Shown piece after piece: positions 17,043 to 26,084 of a stretch of 64,000 bases of DNA. The DNA comes from Cryobacterium arcticum (lineage in GTDB: Bacteria > Actinomycetota > Actinomycetes > Actinomycetales > Microbacteriaceae). Position 1 is the stretch's first letter. Each line of letters starts with the position of its first letter. Where the stretch lies: positions 310,001 through 374,000 of the forward strand of contig NZ_QHLY01000012.1 in assembly GCF_003185895.1 (NCBI RefSeq), written 5' to 3'. Below the pieces are notes generated by a model, which was not told the origin of the DNA, ran no database searches, and saw only the letters and a list, made by a program, of their open reading frames with translations. The translations under genes were made by a program, and so were the position numbers.

Positions 17043-18923
17043 ATGAAGAATTCATCCCCCAGAGCCGCCGGCAGCCGCCGCTTCGGCGTGAAGGCCTGCA
17101 CCTACCGGGTGTTGCCGTTCCTGGTGACCGCCGCCCTGCTGACCGGCTGCACCGCCGTCGCGTCGACCGGCTCCACCGGAACATCGACCTCGACGTCCAG
17201 CGACAGCACCGCCGTCGTCGCCATCGACGAGTCCACAACCGCCGCAGAGGTCCTCGCCGCCAACCAGGAGACCCACGACGACGACGCCGACTACGAATGG
17301 GAGGACGCCGACGTGGTGCCGGTCACCCTCGACGGTGACAGCGCGACGGTCGATTCCTCGGCGGCGGGCAGCGACGCGGTCACGATCTCCGGCAGCACTG
17401 TCACCATCACTGCGGCCGGCACCTACGAACTCAGCGGCACCCTCGACGACGGCCAGATCGTCGTCGCCTCCACCGGCGAGGGCACCGTGCGACTGATCCT
17501 CAACGGGGTCGAGGTCACCAACTCCACCGGGTCCGCTCTCGTCGTGACCGAAGCCGACGAAGCCATGATCGTGCTCGCCGACGGGTCGACCAACACTCTG
17601 GCCGACACCGACAGCTACGCAGAGGATGACGAGGCGAACGCGGCGCTCTACAGTGCGGCGGACCTCACCATCACCGGCACCGGATCCCTCGACGTGACCG
17701 GCAACGGCGCAGACGGCATCACCGGCAAGGACGGCCTGATCATCAACTCCGGCACCATCACGGTGACGGCGGCGGACGACGGCATCCGTGGCAAGGACTA
17801 CCTGGTGATCGACGGCGGCACCGTGACGGTGACGGCGGGCGGCGACGGTCTGAAGTCGGACAACGAGGAAGACGCCACCCGTGGCTACATCTCGCTGACC
17901 GGTGGCACCGTCGACGTGACCGCGGATGGCGACGGCATGCAGGCATTCACCGACGTGGTCTTCTCCGGTGCCGATGTGACCGTGCTCGTCGGCGGCGGCA
18001 ACACGGCGACGGTCTCCGACGACGTGTCGGCCAAGGGCGTGAAGAGCGGGGTGGTGACCGTCGTCGACGGCGGCACCCTCAGCGTCGACGCGGCGGATGA
18101 CGCGCTGCACTCCGACGGCACCGTGCGGATCGCGTCGGGCGAGGTCACCCTCGCTTCCGGTGACGACGGCGTGCACGCCGACACTGCCCTGGACATCATC
18201 GGCGGCTCGACCACCGTCACGACCTCGAATGAAGGCCTGGAGAGCATGGCCATCAGCATCGGTGGCGGCACCGTCTCGGTCACCTCCAGCGATGACGGCC
18301 TGAACGCCTCCAGCGGCAGCAGCACCACCACGACCCAGGGTGGCGGCGGCGGCGGAATGGACTCGGATGGGGGAGAGACCATCACCATCACCGGCGGTAC
18401 CACCGTGATCGACGCCGGCGGCGACGGATTCGACTCCAACGGCTCCGCGACCATGTCGGGCGGAACCCTGGTGGTGAACGGACCGACCGACAGCGGAAAC
18501 GGCGCCCTCGACGTGAACGGCACCTTCACCGTCACGGGAGGCACCCTGCTGGCCGCCGGGAGCGCCGGAATGGCCGTGTCACCCGAGGCCGGATCTGCGC
18601 AGAGCTTCGTGGCCATCGCCCTGGACTCCGTGCAGGACGCCGGCACCACCGTGCAGCTGGTCGACAGCGCCGGAGACGTAGTGATGGCCTTCGAATCCAC
18701 CAAGGAGTTCCAGTCGGTGGTGTTCTCCAGCGACGAGCTCGTCGACGGCGAGAGTTACAGCGTCTATGTCGGTGGAACGGCGTCCACCGAGGTGGCCGCC
18801 GGGGTGTACGCCGACGGCGACTACTCCGCAGCCTCGAACTCCAGCACAGTCACCGCCGGGGTGGCGGCGACCGGAACGATGGGCGGCGGTGGGGGCGGCG
18901 CCGGTGGTGGCGGACCCCGCTAA
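17043..18923 (+). CDS. Beta-solenoid carbohydrate-binding-domain lipoprotein
   Basis: 626 residues from the ATG at 17043. A basic N-terminus and hydrophobic helix end in the lipobox LLTGC (Cys36), so the mature protein is lipid-anchored outside. After an acidic Ser/Thr linker come many turns of a Gly-Thr-Val-Thr-Val pattern ending in DDG or GDG (about 110-500), as in right-handed beta-helices of the DUF4353 carbohydrate-binding family. The C-terminus is Gly-rich. In other bacteria this family sits with CotH, DUF4956 and VTC genes, as here with the latter two. A strong terminator follows. Its ligand is unknown; the many aspartates could bind calcium. Confidence 0.82.
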   Translation: MKNSSPRAAGSRRFGVKACTYRVLPFLVTAALLTGCTAVASTGSTGTSTSTSSDSTAVVAIDESTTAAEVLAANQETHDDDADYEWEDADVVPVTLDGDSATVDSSAAGSDAVTISGSTVTITAAGTYELSGTLDDGQIVVASTGEGTVRLILNGVEVTNSTGSALVVTEADEAMIVLADGSTNTLADTDSYAEDDEANAALYSAADLTITGTGSLDVTGNGADGITGKDGLIINSGTITVTAADDGIRGKDYLVIDGGTVTVTAGGDGLKSDNEEDATRGYISLTGGTVDVTADGDGMQAFTDVVFSGADVTVLVGGGNTATVSDDVSAKGVKSGVVTVVDGGTLSVDAADDALHSDGTVRIASGEVTLASGDDGVHADTALDIIGGSTTVTTSNEGLESMAISIGGGTVSVTSSDDGLNASSGSSTTTTQGGGGGGMDSDGGETITITGGTTVIDAGGDGFDSNGSATMSGGTLVVNGPTDSGNGALDVNGTFTVTGGTLLAAGSAGMAVSPEAGSAQSFVAIALDSVQDAGTTVQLVDSAGDVVMAFESTKEFQSVVFSSDELVDGESYSVYVGGTASTEVAAGVYADGDYSAASNSSTVTAGVAATGTMGGGGGGAGGGGPR

Positions 18924-18957
18924 CCGGCTCAGCACACAAGCTAGAGACCCGAACAGA

Positions 18958-18986
18958 ACGGCCGGCCCTTCAGGGCCGGCCGTTTC
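18958..18986 (+). terminator. Rho-independent terminator
   Basis: A perfect 12-bp stem, ACGGCCGGCCCT pairing with AGGGCCGGCCGT across a two-base TC in the loop, is followed by TTTCG. It ends the DUF4956-VTC-solenoid transcript. Confidence 0.85.
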
Positions 18987-19037
18987 GTGTGCCGGGGCGG
19001 TGCTGACGGACGGCGGCGGCGGCGCTACCATCGCGGC

Positions 19038-19460
19038 ATGGTCCGCCTGTTGCTGCGCGCACTGGTCTTTCTACTCTCGGCCGCACTCGGGCTGTGGGTG
19101 GCATCGCTGGTGCTGCCGGAGCTCACCGTCACCCCGACCGGGTTCGTCACGGCGGTTGTCGTCTTCGCCGTCGCGCAGAGCCTGCTCACCCCGGTGCTCA
19201 CCAAGATCGTGGCCCGTGGTGCCCCGGCCTTCCTCGGCGGCATCGGGCTGGTGTCCACCTTCGGTGCGCTCTGGCTCGCCTCGCTGTTGCCCGGGGGTAT
19301 CACCATCCGGGGTTGGCAGACCTGGATCCTTGCCGCCCTGGTGGTGTGGCTGCTCACCACGGTGGCATCCCTGCTGCTCCCGTTGGTGTTCCTGCGGGGT
19401 GACTCGAAGCCCGGTCGGGCCGGCGGGGGCACCATGCCGCGAGGAGGGGCAGGGGGCTAG
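19038..19460 (+). CDS. Phage-holin-IV-like four-helix membrane protein
   Basis: 140 residues from the ATG at 19038. Four hydrophobic segments (VRLLLRALVFLLSAALGLWV, VTAVVVFAVAQSLLTPVLTKI, FLGGIGLVSTFGALWLASL, WILAALVVWLLTTVASLLLPLVF) and the motif VAQSLLTPVLTKI match the actinobacterial phage-holin family IV, a DUF360-like group mostly found on chromosomes outside prophages. No lysin or phage gene is nearby, so a lysis role is unlikely. It stands after the terminator with its own promoter and converges on the MFS gene. Confidence 0.75.
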   Translation: MVRLLLRALVFLLSAALGLWVASLVLPELTVTPTGFVTAVVVFAVAQSLLTPVLTKIVARGAPAFLGGIGLVSTFGALWLASLLPGGITIRGWQTWILAALVVWLLTTVASLLLPLVFLRGDSKPGRAGGGTMPRGGAGG

Positions 19461-19479
19461 GTGCTCCGGGCGCTGCGGC

Positions 19480-20679
19480 TCAGCTGCGACGCAGTCCGAG
19501 GGCGGTCGCGGCCAGGCAGGCGGCGCACGCCGCGGCCAGGAGCGAGAGCATCAGCGGGTAACTGACGAAGTCGCTCAGGCTGGCGAAAGCCACCGGCAAC
19601 AGGAACCCCACATAGGTGAGGCTGTAGTACACGCCGGTGATGCCGGCGAGGTCGGTCGGAGTGGAGATCCGCTGGATCTCTACGAGCCCAGCCACCACGG
19701 TGATGCCGTAGGCGGCTCCGAGCAGGATGCCGGTGACCAGGGCGAGCACGGGGGAGACCGTGATCGCTGTCGCCAGGGCGCTGAGCACACCGACGGTCAT
19801 CAGGCCCATGCCCACCAGGAGCGCTTTGCCCCGGGTGAGGGAGTTGAGCCTGGACACCTGTGGCTGCACGAGCGCGCCGGTACCGAGGGTGACGACGGTC
19901 AGGAGGGTGGCGAAGGCGAGGTTGAGTTCGCCGAGCTGCGTCTCCACCAGCTTGGGCATCATGGCGTAGGCGATGCCGGCGGCGCCGAACACCCAGGGGG
20001 CGGTGGGCAGCACCACCCGCAGGAAGCGCCGGTGTCCGGCCAGTGGCACCTGCAGGTCGAGCCAGAGCGACCCGTGCACGCGGCTCCGCGGCACGGTTTC
20101 GGGTGCCTTCAGCAGGAAGGGCAGCACGAGCAGGCTGAGCAGGATGTGCACCAGGTAGGGCAGCAGGGTGGGAAGCGGCCCCCACTGGGCCAGCACCCCC
20201 GAGACACCGGCCCCCAGGCCGAAGCCGACGGTGAGGGTCAGCGCCGGTCGCCTGGCCCCAGCGGTCGGCCGGGCGACCCGGTCGAATGGGGCGCTGGAGA
20301 GCTCCTTGAGCCAGGCCGTGCCGACGGACATGGCCACGCCGACACTCAGGCCGGCCAGGAACCGGCCGAAGCAGATGACAACCTCGCTGGAGAAGCCCAG
20401 GCCGAGCAGGATGCTGGCCACGATGCCGGCGATCACGCCGACGAGCACGAGGGGCTTGCGTCCGTAACGGTCGGAGAGGGCACCGGCCAGCAGGAGACCG
20501 GGCACCAGTCCGACGACGTAAAAGCCGAGGAACAGGTCGGCCGTGACCGTGGAGTAATGACCGAGGGTCTCGTACATGTGCAGCAGGGGAGTGAAGTGGT
20601 TGCCGCCCCAGGCCATCACGAAGAGAGCGGGCGCGGCGAGTTGCCAGGCTGGGAGTGGGCGGGGGCTACGGCTGGTCAT
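19480..20679 (-). CDS. MFS transporter
   Basis: 399 residues with about twelve hydrophobic helices. The loop between helices 2 and 3 reads GALSDRYGRKPLVLVG, the major facilitator signature, and the loop 8-9 region SRLNSLTRGKALL is its second-half counterpart. The opening WGGNHFTPLLHMYE has a charged and polar first helix. Substrate is unknown; such members are often drug or sugar exporters. The GntR regulator gene lies 63 bases upstream in the same direction, so the pair is probably one regulated unit. Confidence 0.88.
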   Translation of the reverse strand: MTSRSPRPLPAWQLAAPALFVMAWGGNHFTPLLHMYETLGHYSTVTADLFLGFYVVGLVPGLLLAGALSDRYGRKPLVLVGVIAGIVASILLGLGFSSEVVICFGRFLAGLSVGVAMSVGTAWLKELSSAPFDRVARPTAGARRPALTLTVGFGLGAGVSGVLAQWGPLPTLLPYLVHILLSLLVLPFLLKAPETVPRSRVHGSLWLDLQVPLAGHRRFLRVVLPTAPWVFGAAGIAYAMMPKLVETQLGELNLAFATLLTVVTLGTGALVQPQVSRLNSLTRGKALLVGMGLMTVGVLSALATAITVSPVLALVTGILLGAAYGITVVAGLVEIQRISTPTDLAGITGVYYSLTYVGFLLPVAFASLSDFVSYPLMLSLLAAACAACLAATALGLRRS

Positions 20680-20742
20680 GGTGCTTTCCGGTGGAGGGTG
20701 ACGCGAGGAGGTGCAGCGGGAGAACGGAGACGGTGCGGGCGC

Positions 20743-21408
20743 TCAGAGTGCGCGCGCGATGCGGTGCCCGGACTCGACGTGGGAGCGCAGCTCACGGTCG
20801 TAGGCGGCGGTGTCGCCCACGTGCAGGTGCTCGGCCAGGAGTCGGTGCTCGTCGATGAGCCGACCGATGCTGGCGGGGTCGCGGGCGGCCACCCGGTGGA
20901 CCAAACGCTCCAGCCGGGGGCCGAGCCTGGCGTAGATGTCGTCGATGACCCGGTTGCGGGTCTCGTCGACGATGCGGGAGTGGAAGCGATGGTCGGCGCG
21001 GGCGTAGGCGAGTAGGTCGCCCGCTGCGGCAGCATCCGATTGGGCCTGGATGAGTTCGCGCAGTTCGGTGGCCACTGCGTCGATGTGTTGCGGGCGCTCG
21101 CCGAGGAGTTGCACGGCCTTGGTCTCGAGCAGGATGCGCACCTGCAGCAGCTCTGCGGTCTCGTCGTCGTCGATGGCCGTCACGACGGCGCCCTTCTTGG
21201 GGAAGAGGCGGAGCAGGCCGGCGGATTCGAGCGCGAGGAATGCTTCCCGCACCGGAGTGCGGCTCAGACCGAGCGTCTGGGCGATGTCGCCCTCTGTGAT
21301 CAGGCTGCTCGCGGCCAGGGCGCCGGAGATGATGGCGTCGGCCACGAAGGTGTAGGCGCGGTCGACCGCCGAGAGCACCGGGGTGCGGGCCTGATTCGGA
21401 GGGAGCAT
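20743..21408 (-). CDS. GntR-family regulator, FCD type
   Basis: 221 residues. The winged helix (about 11-75) has LITEGDIAQTLGLSRTPVREAFLALESAGLLRLFPKKG, the GntR pattern, and the rest is the all-helical FCD ligand domain with acidic and histidine residues for metal and carboxylate binding (AYARADHRFHSRIVDETRN). FCD regulators generally respond to organic acids or sugar acids. It is transcribed toward the MFS gene and away from the SDR gene, and a palindrome in the divergent region is a candidate operator. Confidence 0.9.
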   Translation of the reverse strand: MLPPNQARTPVLSAVDRAYTFVADAIISGALAASSLITEGDIAQTLGLSRTPVREAFLALESAGLLRLFPKKGAVVTAIDDDETAELLQVRILLETKAVQLLGERPQHIDAVATELRELIQAQSDAAAAGDLLAYARADHRFHSRIVDETRNRVIDDIYARLGPRLERLVHRVAARDPASIGRLIDEHRLLAEHLHVGDTAAYDRELRSHVESGHRIARAL

Positions 21409-21434
21409 GACCCCATCGTACCGAGAAATGGCGC

Positions 21435-21448
21435 TGATAAATGCATCA
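21435..21448. promoter_or_regulatory. Possible GntR operator
   Basis: TGATAAATGCATCA has matching four-base ends (TGAT/ATCA) and an AT-rich centre unlike the GC-rich surroundings. It lies 27 bases upstream of the GntR start and 78 before the SDR start, a usual place for self-regulation. Confidence 0.35.
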
Positions 21449-21525
21449 ATGGCTACAACAGTCTGCCCGAGTAGAGTTCAGGGGTCGACAAGCCCTGCCT
21501 GTGAACCCGAGTGAAAGAACGTGTG

Positions 21526-22371
21526 ATGAGCGAACGAACCATTGTGATCACCGGCGCCAGCGACGGGATCGGCGCTGCCGCCGCACGGGCACTGAGCCAG
21601 GCCGGTGAACGGGTGGTTCTGGTCGGGCGCTCGCCGCAGAAGACCGAAGCCCTGGCCGCCGAACTCGGGGTCGATCACCACCTTGCGGATTTCACCCGAC
21701 TGGACGACGTGCGCACCCTGGCCGCCGAACTTCTGCGGCGCTACCCGCGCATCGACGTGCTGGCCAACAACGCCGGCGGCATCATGGGTGACCGGCAGCT
21801 GACCGTCGACGGCCACGAAAAGACCCTGCAGGTGAACCACCTGGCGCCGTTCCTGCTCACCACCCTGCTGCTGGACCGCCTGGTCGCGAGCCATGCGACG
21901 GTGATCAACACCTCGAGCGCCGCCAACCGCTTCGGCCGGATCAACCTCGACGACCTCGAGAACGACCGCAAGTACTCGCCGAACAAGGCCTACGGCGATG
22001 CGAAGCTGGCCAACATCCTCTTCACCCGAGAGCTGCACCGGCGCTACAGCGGGCGGGGCCTCGTGACCGCCGCCTTCCACCCCGGCGTGGTAGCCACCAG
22101 TTTCTCCACCGATTCGACGAGCGTGATGCGGCTGGTCTATCAGACCGCGCTCAAGCGCTTGCTGATCAGCCCGGAGAAGGGCGCGGACACCCTGGTCTGG
22201 CTGGCCGGCACCGCCGCCGGCGTCGACTGGCAGTCCGGCGAGTACTACGAGAAGCGCCGGGTGCGATCCGCCAACAGCCAGGCTTCCGATGCCGGGCTCG
22301 CCACCGCGCTGTGGGAGCGCAGCGTCGACATGGTGGCGTCCGACCTCCTCCCGCAGGGGAGCGCCTCCTAG
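21526..22371 (+). CDS. Short-chain dehydrogenase (retinol-dehydrogenase-like)
   Basis: 281 residues from the ATG at 21526; an in-frame GTG lies five codons upstream. The nucleotide site is ITGASDGIGAAAARAL with RSPQK following the second strand, then LANNAGG, the active Ser in VINTSSAANRFG and YGDAK as Tyr and Lys. The long insertion between Ser and Tyr (about 25 residues, INLDDLENDRKYSPNKA) is the mark of the retinol dehydrogenase/WW-oxidoreductase-like group. It probably uses NADP. Substrate is unknown; it may be linked to the divergent GntR-MFS unit. Confidence 0.88.
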   Translation: MSERTIVITGASDGIGAAAARALSQAGERVVLVGRSPQKTEALAAELGVDHHLADFTRLDDVRTLAAELLRRYPRIDVLANNAGGIMGDRQLTVDGHEKTLQVNHLAPFLLTTLLLDRLVASHATVINTSSAANRFGRINLDDLENDRKYSPNKAYGDAKLANILFTRELHRRYSGRGLVTAAFHPGVVATSFSTDSTSVMRLVYQTALKRLLISPEKGADTLVWLAGTAAGVDWQSGEYYEKRRVRSANSQASDAGLATALWERSVDMVASDLLPQGSAS

Positions 22372-22384
22372 CCGGGAGCGCGGG

Positions 22385-23329
22385 TCAGCTGACCTTGGTC
22401 AGCGCCGTGAACGACATCGTGCCCGAGTAGCCGTTCTGGCAGGTCTGGTAGAGCAGGTCGAAGCCACGCGGCAGGTCGGCCGTGCTGTCCCGGTCGGCGT
22501 TGAGCATCGCCACGATGCCGTCGACCCGGTAGGTGCCGGCATGTTCGCCGGTGAGCGTGATCATGGTGCCGGCGTCGTCGGGGAAGTTCTTGCCGCCGCA
22601 GGACCAGTGCTCGGCGATGGTGGGCACGTTCTGGTAGTGCGCGGTCACGTCGACGGAGCCGATGCACTCGTCGAGTTCGGGCGTCCAGCCGGTGGCGTGC
22701 ACGTTGTTGGTGTACCGCTCCCGCAGAATGCGATCCTGTTCGGCCTGCCAGTCCGCCATGGCCTGGGTGACGGCGGCCACCGGGGCGGCCAGCTCGCCGG
22801 CAATACCGTCCACCCCGGCGGCGGCACTGAAGTCGAAGGCCGAGAGTGTGCTCGCGCTCGTCCTGGCGCGGCCGCCCAGATCGAACAGGGCGGTGCTGAC
22901 GGTTGACGCGTCCGCGGCGGTCTCGGCTGCCGTCAGTTCCTGGGCTGCGCCGGAGAGCCGGTCGGTGGCCGCGTCGATCGCCGTGGCCAGGTCGAGGCGC
23001 GGCTGATCGGTGAGCACCTTGCCGGCGCTGGCGTCGAATACGGCGATGGCGTCGTCGAGAGCGACCTCGCCGTCGGTGACCAGCTGGGCCGCGGCGGCCT
23101 GGTCGTTGCGGAAGGCGGCGGCGGCAAGATCGTAGGCTGCCTGCGCGGCCGACAGCGACACCGCGCGAACGACCAGGACCACGGCCAGGGCCACCACGAG
23201 CAGGCCGGCGAGGGCGATCAGCCGGGCCCGAGGGTTCGCCGTCCACCGCGCGCGCTCGGGCCGTAGCCGCCTTCTCTCGCCAGAAATTCCCGCCACCCCC
23301 GTTGTACTCGTGTCCCCTGTGTGAGGCAC
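22385..23329 (-). CDS. Membrane-anchored protein of unknown function
   Basis: 314 residues. A basic N-terminus (RRRLRPERARW) leads to one membrane helix (about 36-56). An Ala-rich, largely helical extracellular region follows (60-200) and a C-terminal domain of about 105 residues (LDECIGSVDVTAHYQNVPTIAEHW, SCGGKNFPDD, YQTCQNGYSGTMSFTAL). The latter has three or four cysteines that could form disulfides and looks like a small secreted beta domain. I do not recognise a family. It overlaps nothing and converges on the SDR. Confidence 0.7.
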   Translation of the reverse strand: MPHTGDTSTTGVAGISGERRRLRPERARWTANPRARLIALAGLLVVALAVVLVVRAVSLSAAQAAYDLAAAAFRNDQAAAAQLVTDGEVALDDAIAVFDASAGKVLTDQPRLDLATAIDAATDRLSGAAQELTAAETAADASTVSTALFDLGGRARTSASTLSAFDFSAAAGVDGIAGELAAPVAAVTQAMADWQAEQDRILRERYTNNVHATGWTPELDECIGSVDVTAHYQNVPTIAEHWSCGGKNFPDDAGTMITLTGEHAGTYRVDGIVAMLNADRDSTADLPRGFDLLYQTCQNGYSGTMSFTALTKVS

Positions 23330-23434
23330 AGTTTACCGATCGGGTGTTTCGGGCGGGCAACAATTTGCGGGCGGATGCGGATCGCCGGAGTGGTTCTGGA
23401 CGGACGCCCGCACTGCAGGCCACTATGTACCTCC

Positions 23435-24172
23435 ATGACGGCACCCGGACTTCACATCGGCACCTCGGGCTGGAGCTACGACCACTGGGAGAACGTGCTC
23501 TATCCCGCCGGGCTGCCGCCGGCCAAGCGGCTGGCCTACTACGTAGGCAATTTCGACACCGTCGAACTCAACGCCAGCTTCTACCGCTGGCCGCGGTCCA
23601 CCACCTTCGCGAGCTGGCACCAGCGCCTGCCGCCCGGCTTCCAGATGTCGGTCAAGGCTCCCCGAGGGCTCACCCACGCCAAGAAGCTCTACGACCCGGA
23701 GGTCTGGTCCGGACGCATCCAGGAGGGCTGGCACGAGCTCGGCGATCGCAGGGCTGTTCTGCTGGTGCCGCTGGCGCCCGGCCAGACCAGGGACGACGCC
23801 CGGCTGGACTACTTTCTCGGTGCGCTGCCGTGGTGGATGCGGGTGGCTGTCGAGCTGCGGCACGAGAGTTGGAACGACGACGCGGTCTTCGCGATCCTGG
23901 AACGGCACGGGGCGGCGTACTGCGTGATGAGCGGCGCCGGGCTGCCCTGCGTGCTGCGGGCAACGGCCCCGTTCGTGTACCTGCGGCTGCACGGGCCCGA
24001 CCAGGAATTCCTCTACGGCGGATCGTATTCCGACGACGATCTGCGCTGGTGGGCCGACCGCATCCGCCAGTGGCAGGCGGACGGCCTGGAGGTGTTCGCC
24101 TATTTCAACAACGATGGCGGCGGCAATGCCGTGCGGAACGCCTGGACCCTGCGCCGCGAGCTCGGGGTGTGA
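23435..24172 (+). CDS. DUF72 protein
   Basis: 245 residues from the ATG at 23435. The start GLHIGTSGWSYDHWENVLYP, then YVGNFDTVELNASFYRWP, SVKAPRGLTHAKKL, RHESW and VYLRLHGP are the classic stretches of the DUF72 (YecE) family, which folds as a TIM barrel. Its biochemical activity is not established; conserved Glu, Arg and His line the barrel mouth. The gene diverges from the membrane-anchored unknown and is followed after 206 bases by the flavoprotein. Confidence 0.9.
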   Translation: MTAPGLHIGTSGWSYDHWENVLYPAGLPPAKRLAYYVGNFDTVELNASFYRWPRSTTFASWHQRLPPGFQMSVKAPRGLTHAKKLYDPEVWSGRIQEGWHELGDRRAVLLVPLAPGQTRDDARLDYFLGALPWWMRVAVELRHESWNDDAVFAILERHGAAYCVMSGAGLPCVLRATAPFVYLRLHGPDQEFLYGGSYSDDDLRWWADRIRQWQADGLEVFAYFNNDGGGNAVRNAWTLRRELGV

Positions 24173-24378
24173 CGAAAGCACTCACAAGGCCCCTAGCGCC
24201 GGGGCGGATGGTGAGATATGGAAACCGCCCCCGTCGCGGCAACCGGGCGGGGCAACCTTACACAAAGCCCGATCACGATGAAATCCCGTGCATAGACTTG
24301 TGGCCCCGGACGCGTTCTGACGAGATCGGCGCGTCGATGAGGCACCCGCAGGTGGTGCGTTTCCCGACAGAGGTATCC

Positions 24379-25773
24379 ATGTCCAACACCCTGACCGACA
24401 TCGCGTCCAGTGTTATCGACGAACTCTCCGCCGTGCTCTCCAGCGCGCAGATCGTCACCGGAGCGCGCACCGAGAGTAACCGTCGTGACCAGTCAGAGGG
24501 CACCCCGAGCGGCGAGCCGCTGGCTGTACTCTTCCCGGCCAGCACCGAAGAAGTCGCCGCCGTGGTCACCATCGCCGCCGCTCACCGCATCCCGATCGTG
24601 CCGCAGGGCGCCCGCACCGGCCTGGCCGGCGGCGGCAACGCCATCGAGGGCGCGCTTGTGCTCAGCACCACCAAGCTGAAGAAGATCCTGTCGGTGGATG
24701 TCGCCAACCAGACCGCCACCGTGCAGGCCGGCGTGCGCACCATCGCCCTGGCCCGCGCCGCAGAGGCCGTCGACCTGTTCTACCCGCCGGACCCCGGCTC
24801 CTGGCGTGCCTCGACCATCGGCGGCAATGTGGCCACCAACGCCGGCGGCATGCTGTGCGTGAAGTACGGCGTCACCGGCAACTTCGTGCGGCAGCTGACC
24901 GTGGTGCTCGCCGACGGATCGATCGTGCACACCGGCCAGCGCACCATCAAGGGCGTCGCCGGTTACAACCTCACCGCCCTGTTGGTGGGCTCTGAGGGCA
25001 CCCTCGGCATCATCACCGAGATCACCGTGGGCCTGCTGCCCAAGCCTGCCAGCCCATCCGGCGTCTCGGCGACCTTCACCCATCCAGCGGATGCCCTCGC
25101 CGCCGCCAACAGCATCATCGCCGGCGCCCGCCGGCCGAGCGTGCTCGAATTCCTCGATGGCGCCTGCATCGCCGCCATCAACGCCTACGACCCCGCCTCC
25201 ACCCTGCCCGCCGGTGCCGGCGCCCTGCTGCTCGTGCAGTCGGACCAGCTCGGCCAGTCCAGGGAAGACGCCGAGGCCTACGCCGAGGTGCTGCGCGCGA
25301 ACGGCGCCACCGATGTCGCCATCGCCCACGATGCCGAATCCCTCGAACGGTTAATGAGCGCCCGGCGTCTGCTGCACCCCGCGGTGCACTCCGCCCGCGG
25401 CGGCGCGCTCAACGAAGACGTCACGGTGCCGCGCTCCCAGCTCGGTGCCCTGCTCGACGGCCTGGCGGAGATCTCCCGGGAACTCGACGTGCCGATCAGC
25501 ACCGGCGGTCACATCGGCGACGGAAATCTGCACCCGGTGATCGGCTACAACCCGGACGTGCCGGCCGAGATCGACGCGGCCCACGCCGCCTTCGCCCGCG
25601 TGATCGCCCTGGCCATCGCCCTGGGCGGTTCGGCCTCGGGGGAGCACGGCATCGGCGTGCTCAAGCGCGACCACCTCGACGACGAACTCGGCCCGGTGCT
25701 GCGCGACCTGCAGCGCAGGGTCAAGGCGGCGTTCGACCCGCACTCGCTCCTGAACCCCGGAAAGAAGCTCTAA
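24379..25773 (+). CDS. FAD-linked oxidase (glycolate / D-lactate dehydrogenase type)
   Basis: 464 residues from the ATG at 24379, five bases after AGAGG. The FAD_binding_4 domain shows IPIVPQGARTGLAGGGN, NVATNAGGMLCVKYGVTGNFV and LLVGSEGTLGIITE; the C-terminal oxidase domain ends GEHGIGVLKRDHL and DPHSLLNPGKKL, with the catalytic-site histidines in GGHIGDGNLHPVI. It should oxidise a 2-hydroxy acid such as D-lactate or glycolate. No glcE/glcF or iron-sulfur partner adjoins, so it is more like the single-chain D-lactate dehydrogenases. The upstream 206 bases show no clear promoter. Confidence 0.9.
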   Translation: MSNTLTDIASSVIDELSAVLSSAQIVTGARTESNRRDQSEGTPSGEPLAVLFPASTEEVAAVVTIAAAHRIPIVPQGARTGLAGGGNAIEGALVLSTTKLKKILSVDVANQTATVQAGVRTIALARAAEAVDLFYPPDPGSWRASTIGGNVATNAGGMLCVKYGVTGNFVRQLTVVLADGSIVHTGQRTIKGVAGYNLTALLVGSEGTLGIITEITVGLLPKPASPSGVSATFTHPADALAAANSIIAGARRPSVLEFLDGACIAAINAYDPASTLPAGAGALLLVQSDQLGQSREDAEAYAEVLRANGATDVAIAHDAESLERLMSARRLLHPAVHSARGGALNEDVTVPRSQLGALLDGLAEISRELDVPISTGGHIGDGNLHPVIGYNPDVPAEIDAAHAAFARVIALAIALGGSASGEHGIGVLKRDHLDDELGPVLRDLQRRVKAAFDPHSLLNPGKKL

Positions 25774-25808
25774 CTCCCGTTCACGGGTCCCGCCGGTCCC
25801 GACCCATC

Positions 25809-26084
25809 CGCTGGTCGAGCTTGTCGAGACCTCGTGAGTCGGTCTGCTCAACGTCCCCCACGTCCGTCACTGGGTCTCGACAAGCTCGACCAGCGAGGTG
25901 GCGCGTCCCATGGATTCGCTCACCGGGTCTCGGCGAGCTCCCATGCGCTGGTCGAGCCTGTCGAGATCTCGTGAGTCGGTCTGCTCAACGTCCCCCACGC
26001 CCGTCACTGGGTCTCGACGAGCTCGACCAGCGAGTGGCTCGTCCCGCGGATTCGCTCGCCGGGTCTCCTTCGACGGGCTCAGCA
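25809..26084. repeat. Tandem 137-bp repeat with long inverted arms
   Basis: This fills most of the 440-base gap between the flavoprotein and the small repeat protein. In copy 1, the arm CTGGTCGAGCTTGTCGAGAC (25811-25830) is a perfect 20-bp inverse of 25874-25893, extending to 22 bp, with a 43-base spacer. Copy 2 repeats the whole unit exactly 137 bases on (arms 25948-25967 and 26011-26030, 17 of 20 pairing), including the same spacer CTCGTGAGTCGGTCTGCTC. A degraded third arm lies near 26061-26095. No coding sequence in it is credible. It resembles dispersed REP-like palindromes and may also act as a terminator. Confidence 0.85.

Noticed and set aside
19038-19460. Prophage remnant from the holin-like gene
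   Set aside because: No lysin, integrase, capsid or att site nearby; this family is chromosomal in Actinobacteria.
18766-21015. 749-residue open frame on the plus strand
   Set aside because: It runs through the solenoid gene end, the terminator and antisense to the MFS and GntR genes, and is Gly/Glu/His-rich without domains.
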